From the NCBI GenBank assembly GCA_017405965.1, contig JAFQZK010000015.1, positions 1 through 64,000 on the forward strand: DNA of 64,000 nucleotides, given 5' to 3'. Under the pieces are notes generated by a model. The model did no database searches. It worked only from the letters and a program-made list of their open reading frames with translations, and was not told where the DNA came from. Origin of the DNA: Muribaculaceae bacterium. GTDB taxonomy: Bacteria > Bacteroidota > Bacteroidia > Bacteroidales > Muribaculaceae. Numbering within the stretch: position 1 is the first letter of the stretch; each line of letters starts with the position of its first letter. This document shows, piece after piece, positions 10,639-19,174 of this stretch. Position numbers and translations under genes: made by a program.

Positions 10639-11150
10639 TGAGAATCAGAAATAAACATAGTTTAACCCTTCGTTTCCTGTTGTCGGTCTTGTTGTTGGCG
10701 CTGTGTGTCAACACGATAGACGCTCGCACGCGCACTACCCGCAAGAATCTGCGCTCGGTCGAGGTGCCCGTCATGGCACTTGAGTCAAGCGACGGCCTCT
10801 TGCCCGACAGCCTTCAGGCCATTGACCCAAATGCCGTAACGCTCAAGGGCTACAGTAAGCGTGCCAGCGACAGCAAGGAGTCGTTCTTCATCACCAACAA
10901 TACGGGCCACCGCATGAGTGCAGTGCGCCTGCTGTTGCGCTACACCACGATGAACGGCGAGATGCTCACCCAGCGTCAGGTCACCGTGCCGGTAAGTCTG
11001 AAGCCGGGCGAGACCAAACTGGTCAGCATCAAGTCGTTTGATGTGCAGCGCCTGTTCTACTATTATGCCGGGCCGCAGCCCCGCAAACAGGCCACACCTT
11101 TCAAGGTGGCCTTCCGCCTCACGGGCTATGACATTCCGGTGGGCAACTGA
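10638..11150 (+). CDS. Uncharacterised secreted beta-rich protein
   Basis: A 170-residue protein. The ATG at 10638 overlaps the previous stop by one base. An in-frame GTG at 10635 is also possible. A signal peptide (about residues 9-30) is followed by one domain in which FFITNNTGHRMSAVRLLLRY and PGETKLVSIKSFDV resemble the strand pattern of FxLYD/Ig-like periplasmic domains. No active-site motif is seen. It closes the tight gene run that began at 6916, with a 46-base gap before the C69 peptidase. Confidence 0.7.
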   Translation: MRIRNKHSLTLRFLLSVLLLALCVNTIDARTRTTRKNLRSVEVPVMALESSDGLLPDSLQAIDPNAVTLKGYSKRASDSKESFFITNNTGHRMSAVRLLLRYTTMNGEMLTQRQVTVPVSLKPGETKLVSIKSFDVQRLFYYYAGPQPRKQATPFKVAFRLTGYDIPVGN

Positions 11151-11196
11151 CAAGAAATCACAATAATTCATTATATACACTAATAAAAAAAGAAGA

Positions 11197-12888
11197 ATGA
11201 AACATCTGTCAATTAAATTGTTATCGTTGGTTGCGATGGCACTCGTCGGCTGGACGGCCGCCGATGCCTGCACCAACCTGTTGGTGGGTAAGAACGCCAG
11301 TGTCGATGGCTCGACCATCATCACCTATGCCGCCGACAGTCACACGCTGTACGGTGACCTGCAATTCCTGCCCGCTGCCGATCATCCCAAGGGCGCCATG
11401 CGCGAGGTTATCGACTGGGACAGCGGTAAGCGCATGGGTGCTATCCCCGAGGTGCCTCACACCTATGCTGTTGTGGGCAACATGAACGAGCACCAGGTGA
11501 CCATTGCCGAGAGTACTTGGGGTGGTCGTGAGGAACTGTGGGACACCACCGGCAATTCCATCATCGACTACGGTAGCCTGATGTACATCGCCCTGCAGCG
11601 TTCCAAGACTGCCCGCGAGGCCATCAAGTGGATGACCGACCTGGTTGCCCAGTATGGCTATGCCAGCGAGGGTGAGTCGTTCTCGATCGGTGACCCCAAC
11701 GAAATCTGGATTATGGACATGATCGGTAAAGGTCCCGGCGAAATCGGTGCCGTTTGGGTAGCCATCCGCATCCCCGATGACTGCATCGCCGGCCATGCCA
11801 ACAATCCCCGTATCTGGAAATTTGACATGAAGGACAAGAAGAACGTCATGTACAGCAAGGACGTGATCACCTTCGCCAAGAAGAAGGGCCTCTACAGCGG
11901 CAAGGATGCCGACTTCGCCTTTGCTCCTGTTTACCAGAAGTTTGACGCTGGTGCCCTGCGCGGCTGCGACGCCCGCGTGTGGAGCTACTTCAACCGTTTC
12001 CACAAGGGTATGGACGCTTATCTGCCCTTCATCTACGGCAAGACCCGTGCCGATGCCGATGTGATGCCCCTGTACGTCAAGCCCGACCGTAAACTCAGCG
12101 TGCGTGACTTGCAGAACATGATGCGTGACCACTTCGAGGGAACCCCCTTTGACATGACCAAGGATCCCGGTGCCACGATGGCCTATGGTGTGCCTTACCG
12201 TTGGCGCCCCATGGACTTTGAGGTTGATGGCGTGAAGTACAGCCAGGAGCGTGCTATCGCCACGCAGCAGACCGGTTGGGTGTTTGCCGCGCAGATGCGT
12301 TCATGGCTGCCCGACGAGGTGGGCGGCTGCTTCTGGTTCGGCGTCGATGATGCCAACACGGCTGTGTTCGTGCCCATGTATTGCTGTATCACTCAGGTGC
12401 CCGAGAGCTATCGCCAGGGCAAGGCCGACATGTACACCCTCGACTGGGATTGCGCCTTCTGGGTGAACAACTGGGTGGCTAACCAGGCCTATCACCGCTA
12501 TTCCCAGATGATTGGCGACATCCGCAAGGTGCAGGGTGCCATCGAGGACAACTTCGCCAAGCAGCAGTCGGTCATCGAGGCTCAGGCCACGTCGTTGCTC
12601 ACCACCGACCGTGATGCTGCTGTCCGCCTGCTGACCAACTACTCGGTCAATGCCGGTCAGGACGCTACGGCTCGCTACAGGAAGTTAGGCGAATACCTGT
12701 TCGTGAAGTACCTTGACGGCAATATCAAGAAGGAGAAGGACGGCAAGTTCCTGCGCAACGACTACGGTACGCCCGCATCGCCCACCTATGGCGGTTACAC
12801 CCAGGAGTACTATGACATGCTCATCAAGGGCCCCAACGGCGGCGACCGCTTGAAAGTTGAAGAGCCTGTATGGTTAGATGAAAAATAA
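11197..12888 (+). CDS. Secreted C69-family dipeptidase
   Basis: A 563-residue member of peptidase family C69 (PepD-like Ntn hydrolases), which releases amino acids from dipeptides. The signal peptide ends just before Cys25 in DACTNLLVGKNASVDGSTI. In this family that Cys becomes the N-terminal nucleophile after processing. Conserved family segments include GNMNEHQVTIAESTWGGRE and ESFSIGDPNEIWIMD. The export signal implies a periplasmic or surface role in peptide scavenging. It starts 46 bases after the preceding cluster with an A/G-rich ribosome-binding stretch, and it is followed by a strong terminator. Confidence 0.93.
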   Translation: MKHLSIKLLSLVAMALVGWTAADACTNLLVGKNASVDGSTIITYAADSHTLYGDLQFLPAADHPKGAMREVIDWDSGKRMGAIPEVPHTYAVVGNMNEHQVTIAESTWGGREELWDTTGNSIIDYGSLMYIALQRSKTAREAIKWMTDLVAQYGYASEGESFSIGDPNEIWIMDMIGKGPGEIGAVWVAIRIPDDCIAGHANNPRIWKFDMKDKKNVMYSKDVITFAKKKGLYSGKDADFAFAPVYQKFDAGALRGCDARVWSYFNRFHKGMDAYLPFIYGKTRADADVMPLYVKPDRKLSVRDLQNMMRDHFEGTPFDMTKDPGATMAYGVPYRWRPMDFEVDGVKYSQERAIATQQTGWVFAAQMRSWLPDEVGGCFWFGVDDANTAVFVPMYCCITQVPESYRQGKADMYTLDWDCAFWVNNWVANQAYHRYSQMIGDIRKVQGAIEDNFAKQQSVIEAQATSLLTTDRDAAVRLLTNYSVNAGQDATARYRKLGEYLFVKYLDGNIKKEKDGKFLRNDYGTPASPTYGGYTQEYYDMLIKGPNGGDRLKVEEPVWLDEK

Positions 12889-12926
12889 AGTCTGACGGTC
12901 TAACATCTAAAGACTGAAACTAAAAA

Positions 12927-12959
12927 GCCGCATCGATATCTCATCGGTGCGGCATTTTT
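12927..12959 (+). terminator. Terminator of the C69 peptidase gene
   Basis: An 11-bp stem (GCCGCATCGAT with ATCGGTGCGGC, one wobble) and a short loop are followed by T5. It starts about 38 bases after the stop codon. Confidence 0.88.
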
Positions 12960-13114
12960 ATCTGTTTACTCACTTTTTTTAGAATCAACTAATAACTAAT
13001 TCACTTTCTCATGCTGCAAAATTACTGCTGCTCATGAGGGTGTACAATCGCTAAAATCGGCCATTTTTCGCGCATTGCATCATCATTTTGGGGGATTTTC
13101 ACCAGAATCAGTTA

Positions 13115-14785
13115 TCAGTATCGGGGTTTGAAGCCAGGATCCGGCCTATATTTCTCGTAGTTGATGTCACCGAGGACGATTCTCGGATTGGACATCTGAT
13201 ACTTGTCGTTGATGAAACTCAGTTCAGGGCAGAAATACTTCGTCTCAATGCCTGCGGCATCAAACAGGAAGTGAGGGAAATCATCGGTGATGATCGGTCT
13301 GTGCTTTGAGGCCTTGATTCGCGCGACGATGTCAGGGTACTTTGCCTGGAAAGAGTTAGAAGTCCAGATCATGAACGGCACCTTGATCTGGTAATCGATG
13401 GTAGGTCTCTGTGCCGCATTGCCGTGCCCCATGAAGTCGTCAATCTCGTAGATTTCCTCGCCGTGATCCGAGAAATAGATGACCAGGCAGTTCTTGTCCT
13501 CATATTTCTTGATGATGCTGTCAACGATAAAGTCGTTGTAGAGCGTGGCGTTGTCGTAGTGAGCGATCACCTCGCGTTCTTCCTCGCTCAGGCCATTGGT
13601 GTAATCTATGGCCTTGAAGCGCTTGAAATCCGATGGATAGCGGGTATCGTAGGTGAAATGCTGGCCGAACAGGTGCAGCATGATCATCTGGGGATCGGCG
13701 AAATCAGGTATCAGTGGAATCAGATTGATGTCGTGGCCCACAGTCTCGGGGTTACGATAGTCAAACATGAGGTCTGACAAGCCTTTGTCGGTAATCCACG
13801 AGAATCCCTTGTTCACAAAGTACTGGTTATCAAGCAAGGCGGTCTTGTAACCGGCCTTCTTGAACAAAGCAGGGAAGAGCACTTCGTTGGCGTTAGGCTC
13901 GCTGGAGCCGGTTGTGCGGAATACATTCTTCAACACCACGCCGGTGTGATCGCTGCCCGACACCACATTGTCAAACACCACCAGTGAACTGTCATTGGCC
14001 CTCATCGCCAGCAAGGGATTCGTCGGCTTGGAGTAACCGTAAAGTGAAGAATGGTAACGGCTGAAACTCTCGCCGATGATCACGATGACCGAGGGGGCAT
14101 CTTCCTGCTGCCGGCTGGCGCTGACACCGCGATTGACTTCGCGCATGTGCTGTATGTTCTGATAAGTGCTCTTGGCACTCATGAATGCATATCCAGTTCG
14201 AGTGAACGAGTGCAGTTGTGACACCGATGCGCCACCCTCGCCATTGGCGGTGTGGTTATAAATCATGAACAGATAGATTGACGCACCGAGGACAGTCAGT
14301 ATCATTGATATGAAGGCCATTACCTTGTTGCCGACCAGCTTGCGTGCAATCCAGATGGCCGCCCCGATGACGAAAAGAATGGCTCCCAGGAGCATCAAGA
14401 TGTTGGGGACAGTCAGGTAAGTCGCAAAGAACGACCTGATTTCCTCGGCTGTCGTTTCGGCCATGATGCCGATGGAATCGTGCGTGAATATCAAGTTGAA
14501 GTTGGCGATGAGGAAGATGTCGACAATGGCAATCCACAGGTGCAGGAACAGGAAAACACCCAGCACGCACTTGCGCAACGTCTTGTTGCCGAACATGCGG
14601 CAGATCAAAGACTCGATGGTGGCTGCTAAGGCCGAGATGCACAGGATCATGAATATTGACCATGCATCGTGATATACCGCTATGGCTGTGCTGTTGCACA
14701 GAATGTTGAACACAAGGAGCGTCAGGAAAATCCGGTTTCCCCAAACTTTTGACACAAAGTTGACGATAGGCGATTTAGAACTCAT
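13115..14785 (-). CDS. Phosphoethanolamine-transferase-like sulfatase-fold enzyme
   Basis: A 556-residue inner-membrane enzyme of the EptA/CptA type, which would transfer phosphoethanolamine to lipid A, core sugars or other surface glycans. Five hydrophobic helices occupy about residues 1-180. The periplasmic alkaline-phosphatase-fold domain follows, with VIVIIGESFSRYHSSLYGY near residue 240, the histidine segment HLFGQHFTYDTRY and the metal-binding YFSDHGEEIYE. The position that is Thr in classic EptA is Ser240 here. I chose the ATG at 14785 (SSKSPIVNF) because it sits just before the first membrane helix. The frame stays open to 14929. It is a single gene facing the C69 peptidase gene. Confidence 0.88.
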   Translation of the reverse strand: MSSKSPIVNFVSKVWGNRIFLTLLVFNILCNSTAIAVYHDAWSIFMILCISALAATIESLICRMFGNKTLRKCVLGVFLFLHLWIAIVDIFLIANFNLIFTHDSIGIMAETTAEEIRSFFATYLTVPNILMLLGAILFVIGAAIWIARKLVGNKVMAFISMILTVLGASIYLFMIYNHTANGEGGASVSQLHSFTRTGYAFMSAKSTYQNIQHMREVNRGVSASRQQEDAPSVIVIIGESFSRYHSSLYGYSKPTNPLLAMRANDSSLVVFDNVVSGSDHTGVVLKNVFRTTGSSEPNANEVLFPALFKKAGYKTALLDNQYFVNKGFSWITDKGLSDLMFDYRNPETVGHDINLIPLIPDFADPQMIMLHLFGQHFTYDTRYPSDFKRFKAIDYTNGLSEEEREVIAHYDNATLYNDFIVDSIIKKYEDKNCLVIYFSDHGEEIYEIDDFMGHGNAAQRPTIDYQIKVPFMIWTSNSFQAKYPDIVARIKASKHRPIITDDFPHFLFDAAGIETKYFCPELSFINDKYQMSNPRIVLGDINYEKYRPDPGFKPRY

Positions 14786-15140
14786 GATTCCTAAAAAACT
14801 GCAGCACACGATAGGGTTGGTTTTCATAACGATCTGGACAGCAAGTGGATGAACAGAAGGTCGACTTGTCAGCATTCTTTCGGCACTGGTGCTGCAGGTC
14901 CAGCCGAGAGCAGCTGGCTGACGTGGCAAAATTAATAATATAATCCGAGAGTATGGTGTCGTGTGGCGTTTTTTTAATGGTTACCGGTTTTGGGCATTAA
15001 AGAAAGGACTGGCTGATGTCCATTTTTTTAACAGAAAATGTGTTTTTTGTGGTTTTTAGCCGTTTTTCTCGTTTTTTCTTGATGCAGTGATGATAATGTA
15101 TTGTATTTTTGTAAATGAAAACTACTTAAACCTAGCGATT
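14786..15140. other. Divergent intergenic region, T-rich, with weak promoter candidates
   Basis: No gene is supported here. Reading leftward, TAATTTTG (complement of 14927-14934) could be the -7 box of the transferase gene, though no matching -33 box is seen. Reading rightward, TATTTTTG (15104-15111) with TTG at 15079-15081 could serve the TraB gene, but the spacer is 22 bases. The stretch from about 15020 to 15080 is rich in T runs. Confidence 0.4.
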
Positions 15141-16025
15141 ATGAAAAAGATCTTATTGCTTTTTGCCTTGATGATGCTCGCATTTGCATCACAGGCTCAA
15201 CTCTTGTGGAAAGTAAGCGGTAACGGACTGAGTCGTCCCAGCTACATCATGGGCACCTATCACTTTGCCCCCGCGTCGATGATGGAGAAGATCCCCGGTA
15301 TGCAACAGGCGCTCGAGGGGTGTGATGTCGTTGTGGGCGAAATTGAAAAGGAAAGCCTTTTGAACCCCGAATCACAGATGCTCATGGCCCAAGCGATGAT
15401 GGCGCCGGCCGACAGCACGCTCGACAAGTTGTTCTCCCCCGAGGATTATGCCATCGTCGAGCAAGTGTTCAATAAGTACTTTGGGGCGATGGGCGTGAAA
15501 CTCAGCCAGATGAACATGCTCAAGCCCAGTGCAATCAGTTTGCAGATGCAGGCCATGCAGGCGGTGAAGTATTTCCCCAACTTCAACGAGAGCGAAGTCA
15601 TTGATATGGCTGTTCAGACTACTGCCAACGAGATGGGACGCCCATCCATCGGATTGGAGACCATCGAGGAGCAAACTGATTTGCTCTTTAACGGCCCGTT
15701 GACCGAGCAGGCCGAGGGGCTGCTCGACGCATGCAAGAAGGATGATCTTTTCACGGTTCAGTCTTCGGCGATTGTCGAGGCCTATATGGCTCAAGACCTC
15801 AATCGGATCGAGGCCATTTTCACTGATCCCGAGCTCGGTGGTGAGGATGCCGAGGCGATGGATGCCCTCATTTATAACCGCAACCGCAACTGGGCTGAGA
15901 AACTCCACAAGATGATGCCCGAGCGTGCTGCACTGGTATGTGTGGGTGTCGGCCACCTTCCCGGTGACCAGGGCCTGCTGCAGCTGCTGCGTGACCGCGG
16001 CTATACCGTTGAGCCCATGCAATGA
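15141..16025 (+). CDS. TraB/GumN family protein, copy 1
   Basis: A 294-residue secreted protein with a signal peptide (MKKILLLFALMMLAFASQAQ). TraB/GumN proteins have an erythromycin-esterase/PrgY/Tiki-like fold marked by two GxxH motifs, visible here as GTYH (38-41) and GVGH (269-272). The Tiki relatives are metalloproteases, so a periplasmic protease role is plausible but unproven. The ATG at 15141 was chosen because it gives a clean signal peptide. Upstream in-frame ATGs at 15087-15096 do not. A second copy follows 25 bases later in the same direction. Confidence 0.87.
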   Translation: MKKILLLFALMMLAFASQAQLLWKVSGNGLSRPSYIMGTYHFAPASMMEKIPGMQQALEGCDVVVGEIEKESLLNPESQMLMAQAMMAPADSTLDKLFSPEDYAIVEQVFNKYFGAMGVKLSQMNMLKPSAISLQMQAMQAVKYFPNFNESEVIDMAVQTTANEMGRPSIGLETIEEQTDLLFNGPLTEQAEGLLDACKKDDLFTVQSSAIVEAYMAQDLNRIEAIFTDPELGGEDAEAMDALIYNRNRNWAEKLHKMMPERAALVCVGVGHLPGDQGLLQLLRDRGYTVEPMQ

Positions 16026-16050
16026 CATTGAGGACTTAATGATTTGAAAT

Positions 16051-16989
16051 ATGAGAAGACCTTTTTTATTTGTTGTTCTGACACTGATTGCATTATCTTC
16101 TTCGGCACAGTTGCTGTGGAAGGTTTCAGGCAACGGATTGGAGAAACCCAGTTATGTTTTGGGCACTTTTCATTTAGCGACCGAGTCAATGATAGATAAG
16201 ATTCCGGGCATGGAGCAAGCCTTCGAGGATTGTGACATCGTTGTGGGTGAGATTGATAATGAAGCGATGATGAAAGAAGAGTTCCAAACGGCTATGGCTG
16301 AATTCATGTTCGCGCCGCCCGATAGCACACTCGACAAGTTGCTCACTGATGAGGAGTATGCGCTTGTAGAACAGGAGTTCAATAAATATTTCGGCGACAT
16401 AGGTATGAATCTGCAAGTGTATAATGAACATACTCCAAACATCGTCAGAGTCATGATAATGGCGATGAGGATGGTGAAAGATTCGCTGAATTACCCAGAA
16501 TTCCAAGAGTTAAGAGATTTGGCAGGCGGGCAAGATCTTGCTGTCGCAAAGGGCAGTGGCATGGATAGGGCTATACAAAAACGCGGCGAAAAAATGGGCC
16601 GTCAGTCGGTTGCTCTGGAATCCATCGAGGAACAGCTTGACATGCTTCGGATTCCCATAAGCAAGCAGGCCAGAAGTCTGCTGGACTTTTGTAAAAATCC
16701 TGACATCCTCAAGGTTCAATTTGCTCAGGCTTTGGCAATTCTCAAGGCCTATATGGCTCAGGATCTCCCAAAGGTTCATGCATTCGTGAGTGATCCTGAC
16801 ATTGTTGATGCCGAAGCAATTGGTGCGCTCCGTATCAATGAACGTAACCTCAATTGGATCGAGAAGCTCGACAAGATGATTCCCGAGCAATCTTGTCTTG
16901 TCTATGTCGGTGCCGGCCACCTGCTCGGCGACCAGGGTCTGCTGCAGCTGCTGCGCGACCGCGGCTATACCGTCGAGCCCATGCAGTAA
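16051..16989 (+). CDS. TraB/GumN family protein, copy 2
   Basis: A 312-residue paralogue of the gene just upstream, with the same signal-peptide layout and the GxxH motifs GTFH (38-41) and GAGH (287-290). The N-terminal ~45 residues and the last ~22 residues (GDQGLLQLLRDRGYTVEPMQ) are nearly identical to copy 1. The middle has diverged and gained about 18 residues around 145-170. The DNA is visibly more AT-rich than copy 1 except near the 3' end, suggesting either faster drift or partial gene conversion of the end. Function is as uncertain as for copy 1. Confidence 0.87.
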   Translation: MRRPFLFVVLTLIALSSSAQLLWKVSGNGLEKPSYVLGTFHLATESMIDKIPGMEQAFEDCDIVVGEIDNEAMMKEEFQTAMAEFMFAPPDSTLDKLLTDEEYALVEQEFNKYFGDIGMNLQVYNEHTPNIVRVMIMAMRMVKDSLNYPEFQELRDLAGGQDLAVAKGSGMDRAIQKRGEKMGRQSVALESIEEQLDMLRIPISKQARSLLDFCKNPDILKVQFAQALAILKAYMAQDLPKVHAFVSDPDIVDAEAIGALRINERNLNWIEKLDKMIPEQSCLVYVGAGHLLGDQGLLQLLRDRGYTVEPMQ

Positions 16990-17012
16990 CAACCGATACC
17001 TAAGGATAAATA

Positions 17013-17083
17013 GAAAACAATAAGTACAATAATTACAATTGATGGGAATAGACTGGTTTGTATTTATTGTACTTATTGTTTTC
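17013..17083. repeat. Palindromic repeat of the AATAAGTACAATAAATACAA family
   Basis: The left arm (17013-17038, beginning GAAAACAATAAGTACAATAA) and right arm (17057-17083, ending TTATTGTACTTATTGTTTTC) are near-perfect inverted copies around an 18-base loop. The same arms recur at 40955-41040 and, as a half copy, at 41492-41522. It lies just after the TraB pair and may also end transcription. Confidence 0.75.
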
Positions 17084-17126
17084 CTATGATCGGATAGCCT
17101 GCACCAACAACAAAAGTCAAATAAAA

Positions 17127-17158
17127 TTTGTTTTTGTGTTAGGCTTGCAGTATCTTTG
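17127..17158 (+). promoter_or_regulatory. Bacteroidetes-type promoter of the gldE-like gene
   Basis: TTTG (17127-17130), 20-base spacer, TATCTTTG (17151-17158). Exact consensus. The expected start of transcription is near 17164. Confidence 0.8.
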
Positions 17159-17187
17159 TCGCATTATTCAACAACACTAAATTTATT

Positions 17188-18522
17188 TTGGACCCTGACC
17201 CGTTATCGTGCCTTTTATCGGTACTTTGTTCAGTGAGCGGACATCCGCTTGTTACTTTCAACGCGCCCACAGCGGGTAGCATCATCGCCATCTTAGTCGC
17301 CGTATTGGGATTGTTCCTCTCGGCTTTCAACTCGGGCAGCGAGATTGCCTATTTTTCGTTGCGCCCCGACGATGTTGATGACATCGAGGACACGCATCGC
17401 CGCGAACGCGTGAAGGAGTTGCTTGCTAATCCCGAGAAGCTCCTGGCGACCATTCTGGTGGGTAACAATCTGGTCAACGTCATGATTGCCATCGTGCTGA
17501 ACTTTGCGATGAACCAGATTTTCAATTTCCACAGTGGTGTGGTCAGTTTCATTGTCCAGACGATTATTTTGACTTTCCTCATCTTGCTCTTCGGCGAGGT
17601 GATCCCCAAGCTGTATGCCACCAACTTCAACGTCAAGTTTGCGGCCATGGCATCGGCGCCCCTCAAGGCTGCCGTCAAGCTGTTTACCCCGATCACTGCC
17701 TTGCTGGTGCGCAGCACGCGCATCGTCAACAAGGTCGTTCCCGCTCAGACCGAGGAATTGTCGGTCGATGACCTCACGCGAGCCCTTGAGGTGAGCGAGG
17801 TCAAGAACCCCGACGAGAAGGAGTTGCTCGAGGGCATTCTCTCTTTTGGCGACAAGACTGTGAGCGACATCATGCGCCCTCGCGTCGATGTGGTGGACAT
17901 CGATCAGGATGACACCTTCGACGAGGTTGTCGCTAAGGTCATCGAGACGGGTTACTCACGCATGCCGGTCTATGAGGAGACCCCCGACAACATCAAGGGC
18001 ATCCTCTATGCCAAGGACCTGCTGCCCTATATCGGCAACCGTGGTGCCTCCTTCAAGTGGCAGAAACTCATGCGTCCTGCCTATTTTGTTCCCGAGACGC
18101 GTATGCTCGACGACCTGCTCGAAGATTTCCGCCGCAAGAAGATGCACATGGCCATCATCGTCGACGAGTATGGCTGTACCCAGGGTATCGCCACCCTCGA
18201 GGACGTGCTTGAGGAGATCGTTGGCGAAATCAACGACGAGTACGACACCGAGGAGAAATTCTATAACCGCATCAGCAAGGACACCTGGGTGTTTGACGGC
18301 AAGACGCTGTTGAGCGATTTTGCCCGCGTGCTTGACATCGATGAGGAGGAATTGGGCGAGCATGCCGAGGAGGCCGAGACCATCGCCGGATTCCTGCTTG
18401 ACCTCAAGGGCGAGTTCCTCAAGGAGAAAGAGGTGGTTGAGCACGGTCGATTCACCTTCACGGTTATCAAGGTCATCAAGTACCGCATCGCCAAGGTCAA
18501 GGTCACGATGCGTGAGGAGTGA
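17188..18522 (+). CDS. gldE: CNNM/CorC-type membrane protein, GldE-like
   Basis: A 444-residue inner-membrane protein of the CNNM (DUF21)-CBS-CorC_HlyC family, which includes Mg2+/Co2+ transport proteins and Bacteroidetes GldE, first tied to gliding motility. Four hydrophobic helices occupy about residues 25-180 (TILVGNNLVNVMIAIVLNFA). Two CBS motifs follow (about 225-350, VSDIMRPRVDVVDIDQ and MAIIVDEYGCTQGIATLEDV), then the C-terminal CorC_HlyC domain. The start is a TTG at 17188 just before the DPDP motif typical of GldE. The promoter position supports it. No other gliding genes are in view, so a metal-transport or membrane-stress role is equally likely. The symbol is by family resemblance. 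Confidence 0.85.
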   Translation: MDPDPLSCLLSVLCSVSGHPLVTFNAPTAGSIIAILVAVLGLFLSAFNSGSEIAYFSLRPDDVDDIEDTHRRERVKELLANPEKLLATILVGNNLVNVMIAIVLNFAMNQIFNFHSGVVSFIVQTIILTFLILLFGEVIPKLYATNFNVKFAAMASAPLKAAVKLFTPITALLVRSTRIVNKVVPAQTEELSVDDLTRALEVSEVKNPDEKELLEGILSFGDKTVSDIMRPRVDVVDIDQDDTFDEVVAKVIETGYSRMPVYEETPDNIKGILYAKDLLPYIGNRGASFKWQKLMRPAYFVPETRMLDDLLEDFRRKKMHMAIIVDEYGCTQGIATLEDVLEEIVGEINDEYDTEEKFYNRISKDTWVFDGKTLLSDFARVLDIDEEELGEHAEEAETIAGFLLDLKGEFLKEKEVVEHGRFTFTVIKVIKYRIAKVKVTMREE

Positions 18523-18662
18523 TTTTCTTTGCTTTTGGCATTTAGCTGTTAGTTATCAGCTGTTTAATTCCTTGTTATTTTTAGGCATTGCTTCATCGGG
18601 TGCCCTTTTGGCACGCGATTTGCCGTATCATGTTGCAGTAAAACCAATTCATGATACTAGAG

Positions 18663-19103
18663 ATGGCTAATAACAACATCAACCTTGACGATTACGCCCA
18701 GTACTTCAACGACAGCAGGTTATGGAGGAAACTCAAGAAGGTGGCCCGAAAGGCTGGTCGCAAAGCAGTCTATTACGTGCTTGTGCTCTACTATGTGGCG
18801 CGTGACCCTGCCGTTCCATCGGGCATGAAACTCAAGATACTGGGAGCCTTGGGTTACTTCATCCTGCCGCTGGATTTCATTCCCGATGCCATTCTGGGTC
18901 TCGGCTTCACCGACGATCTTGCCGCCCTGGCGTGGGCCTTGTTCAAGATGAAGCAGTACATCACGCCCGAGATCGAGCGTAAGGCCCGTGAACGATTGCG
19001 TGAATGGTTCGGCCCCGAGGAGGGCGAGGAATTCGACCTCACCAACCAGCATTACAACCCCAATGCCCCGCACGTCATTGACGTCGAGGCCGAGGAATTC
19101 TAA
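18663..19103 (+). CDS. YkvA/DUF1232-family small membrane protein
   Basis: A protein of 146 residues from ATG 18663. An in-frame ATG at 18651 would add four residues. It has the DUF1232 signature LGYFILPLDFIPDAI (about residues 62-76) set in two hydrophobic helices, preceded by a Lys/Arg-rich helix (LWRKLKKVARKAGRKAVYYV) and followed by an acidic tail. DUF1232 proteins are widespread and of unknown function. It lies 140 bases after gldE in the same direction, with a terminator immediately after. Confidence 0.85.
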   Translation: MANNNINLDDYAQYFNDSRLWRKLKKVARKAGRKAVYYVLVLYYVARDPAVPSGMKLKILGALGYFILPLDFIPDAILGLGFTDDLAALAWALFKMKQYITPEIERKARERLREWFGPEEGEEFDLTNQHYNPNAPHVIDVEAEEF

Positions 19104-19110
19104 AAAAAGA

Positions 19111-19138
19111 GGCTATAGAGGACTCATCCCCTATAGCC
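19111..19138. terminator. Bidirectional terminator between convergent genes
   Basis: An 11-bp stem (GGCTATAGAGG with CCCCTATAGCC, one mismatch) is flanked by A7 on the left and a short T-rich stretch on the right, between genes that converge. Confidence 0.8.
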
Positions 19139-19174
19139 TTTATAATATCTATAGCGACTTATAGTGACTATACC

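Noticed and set aside
13088-13309. Small plus-strand frame of 73 residues opposite the 3' end of the transferase gene
   Set aside because: It overlaps the conserved phosphatase-fold end of the minus-strand gene and has no ribosome-binding site or motif.
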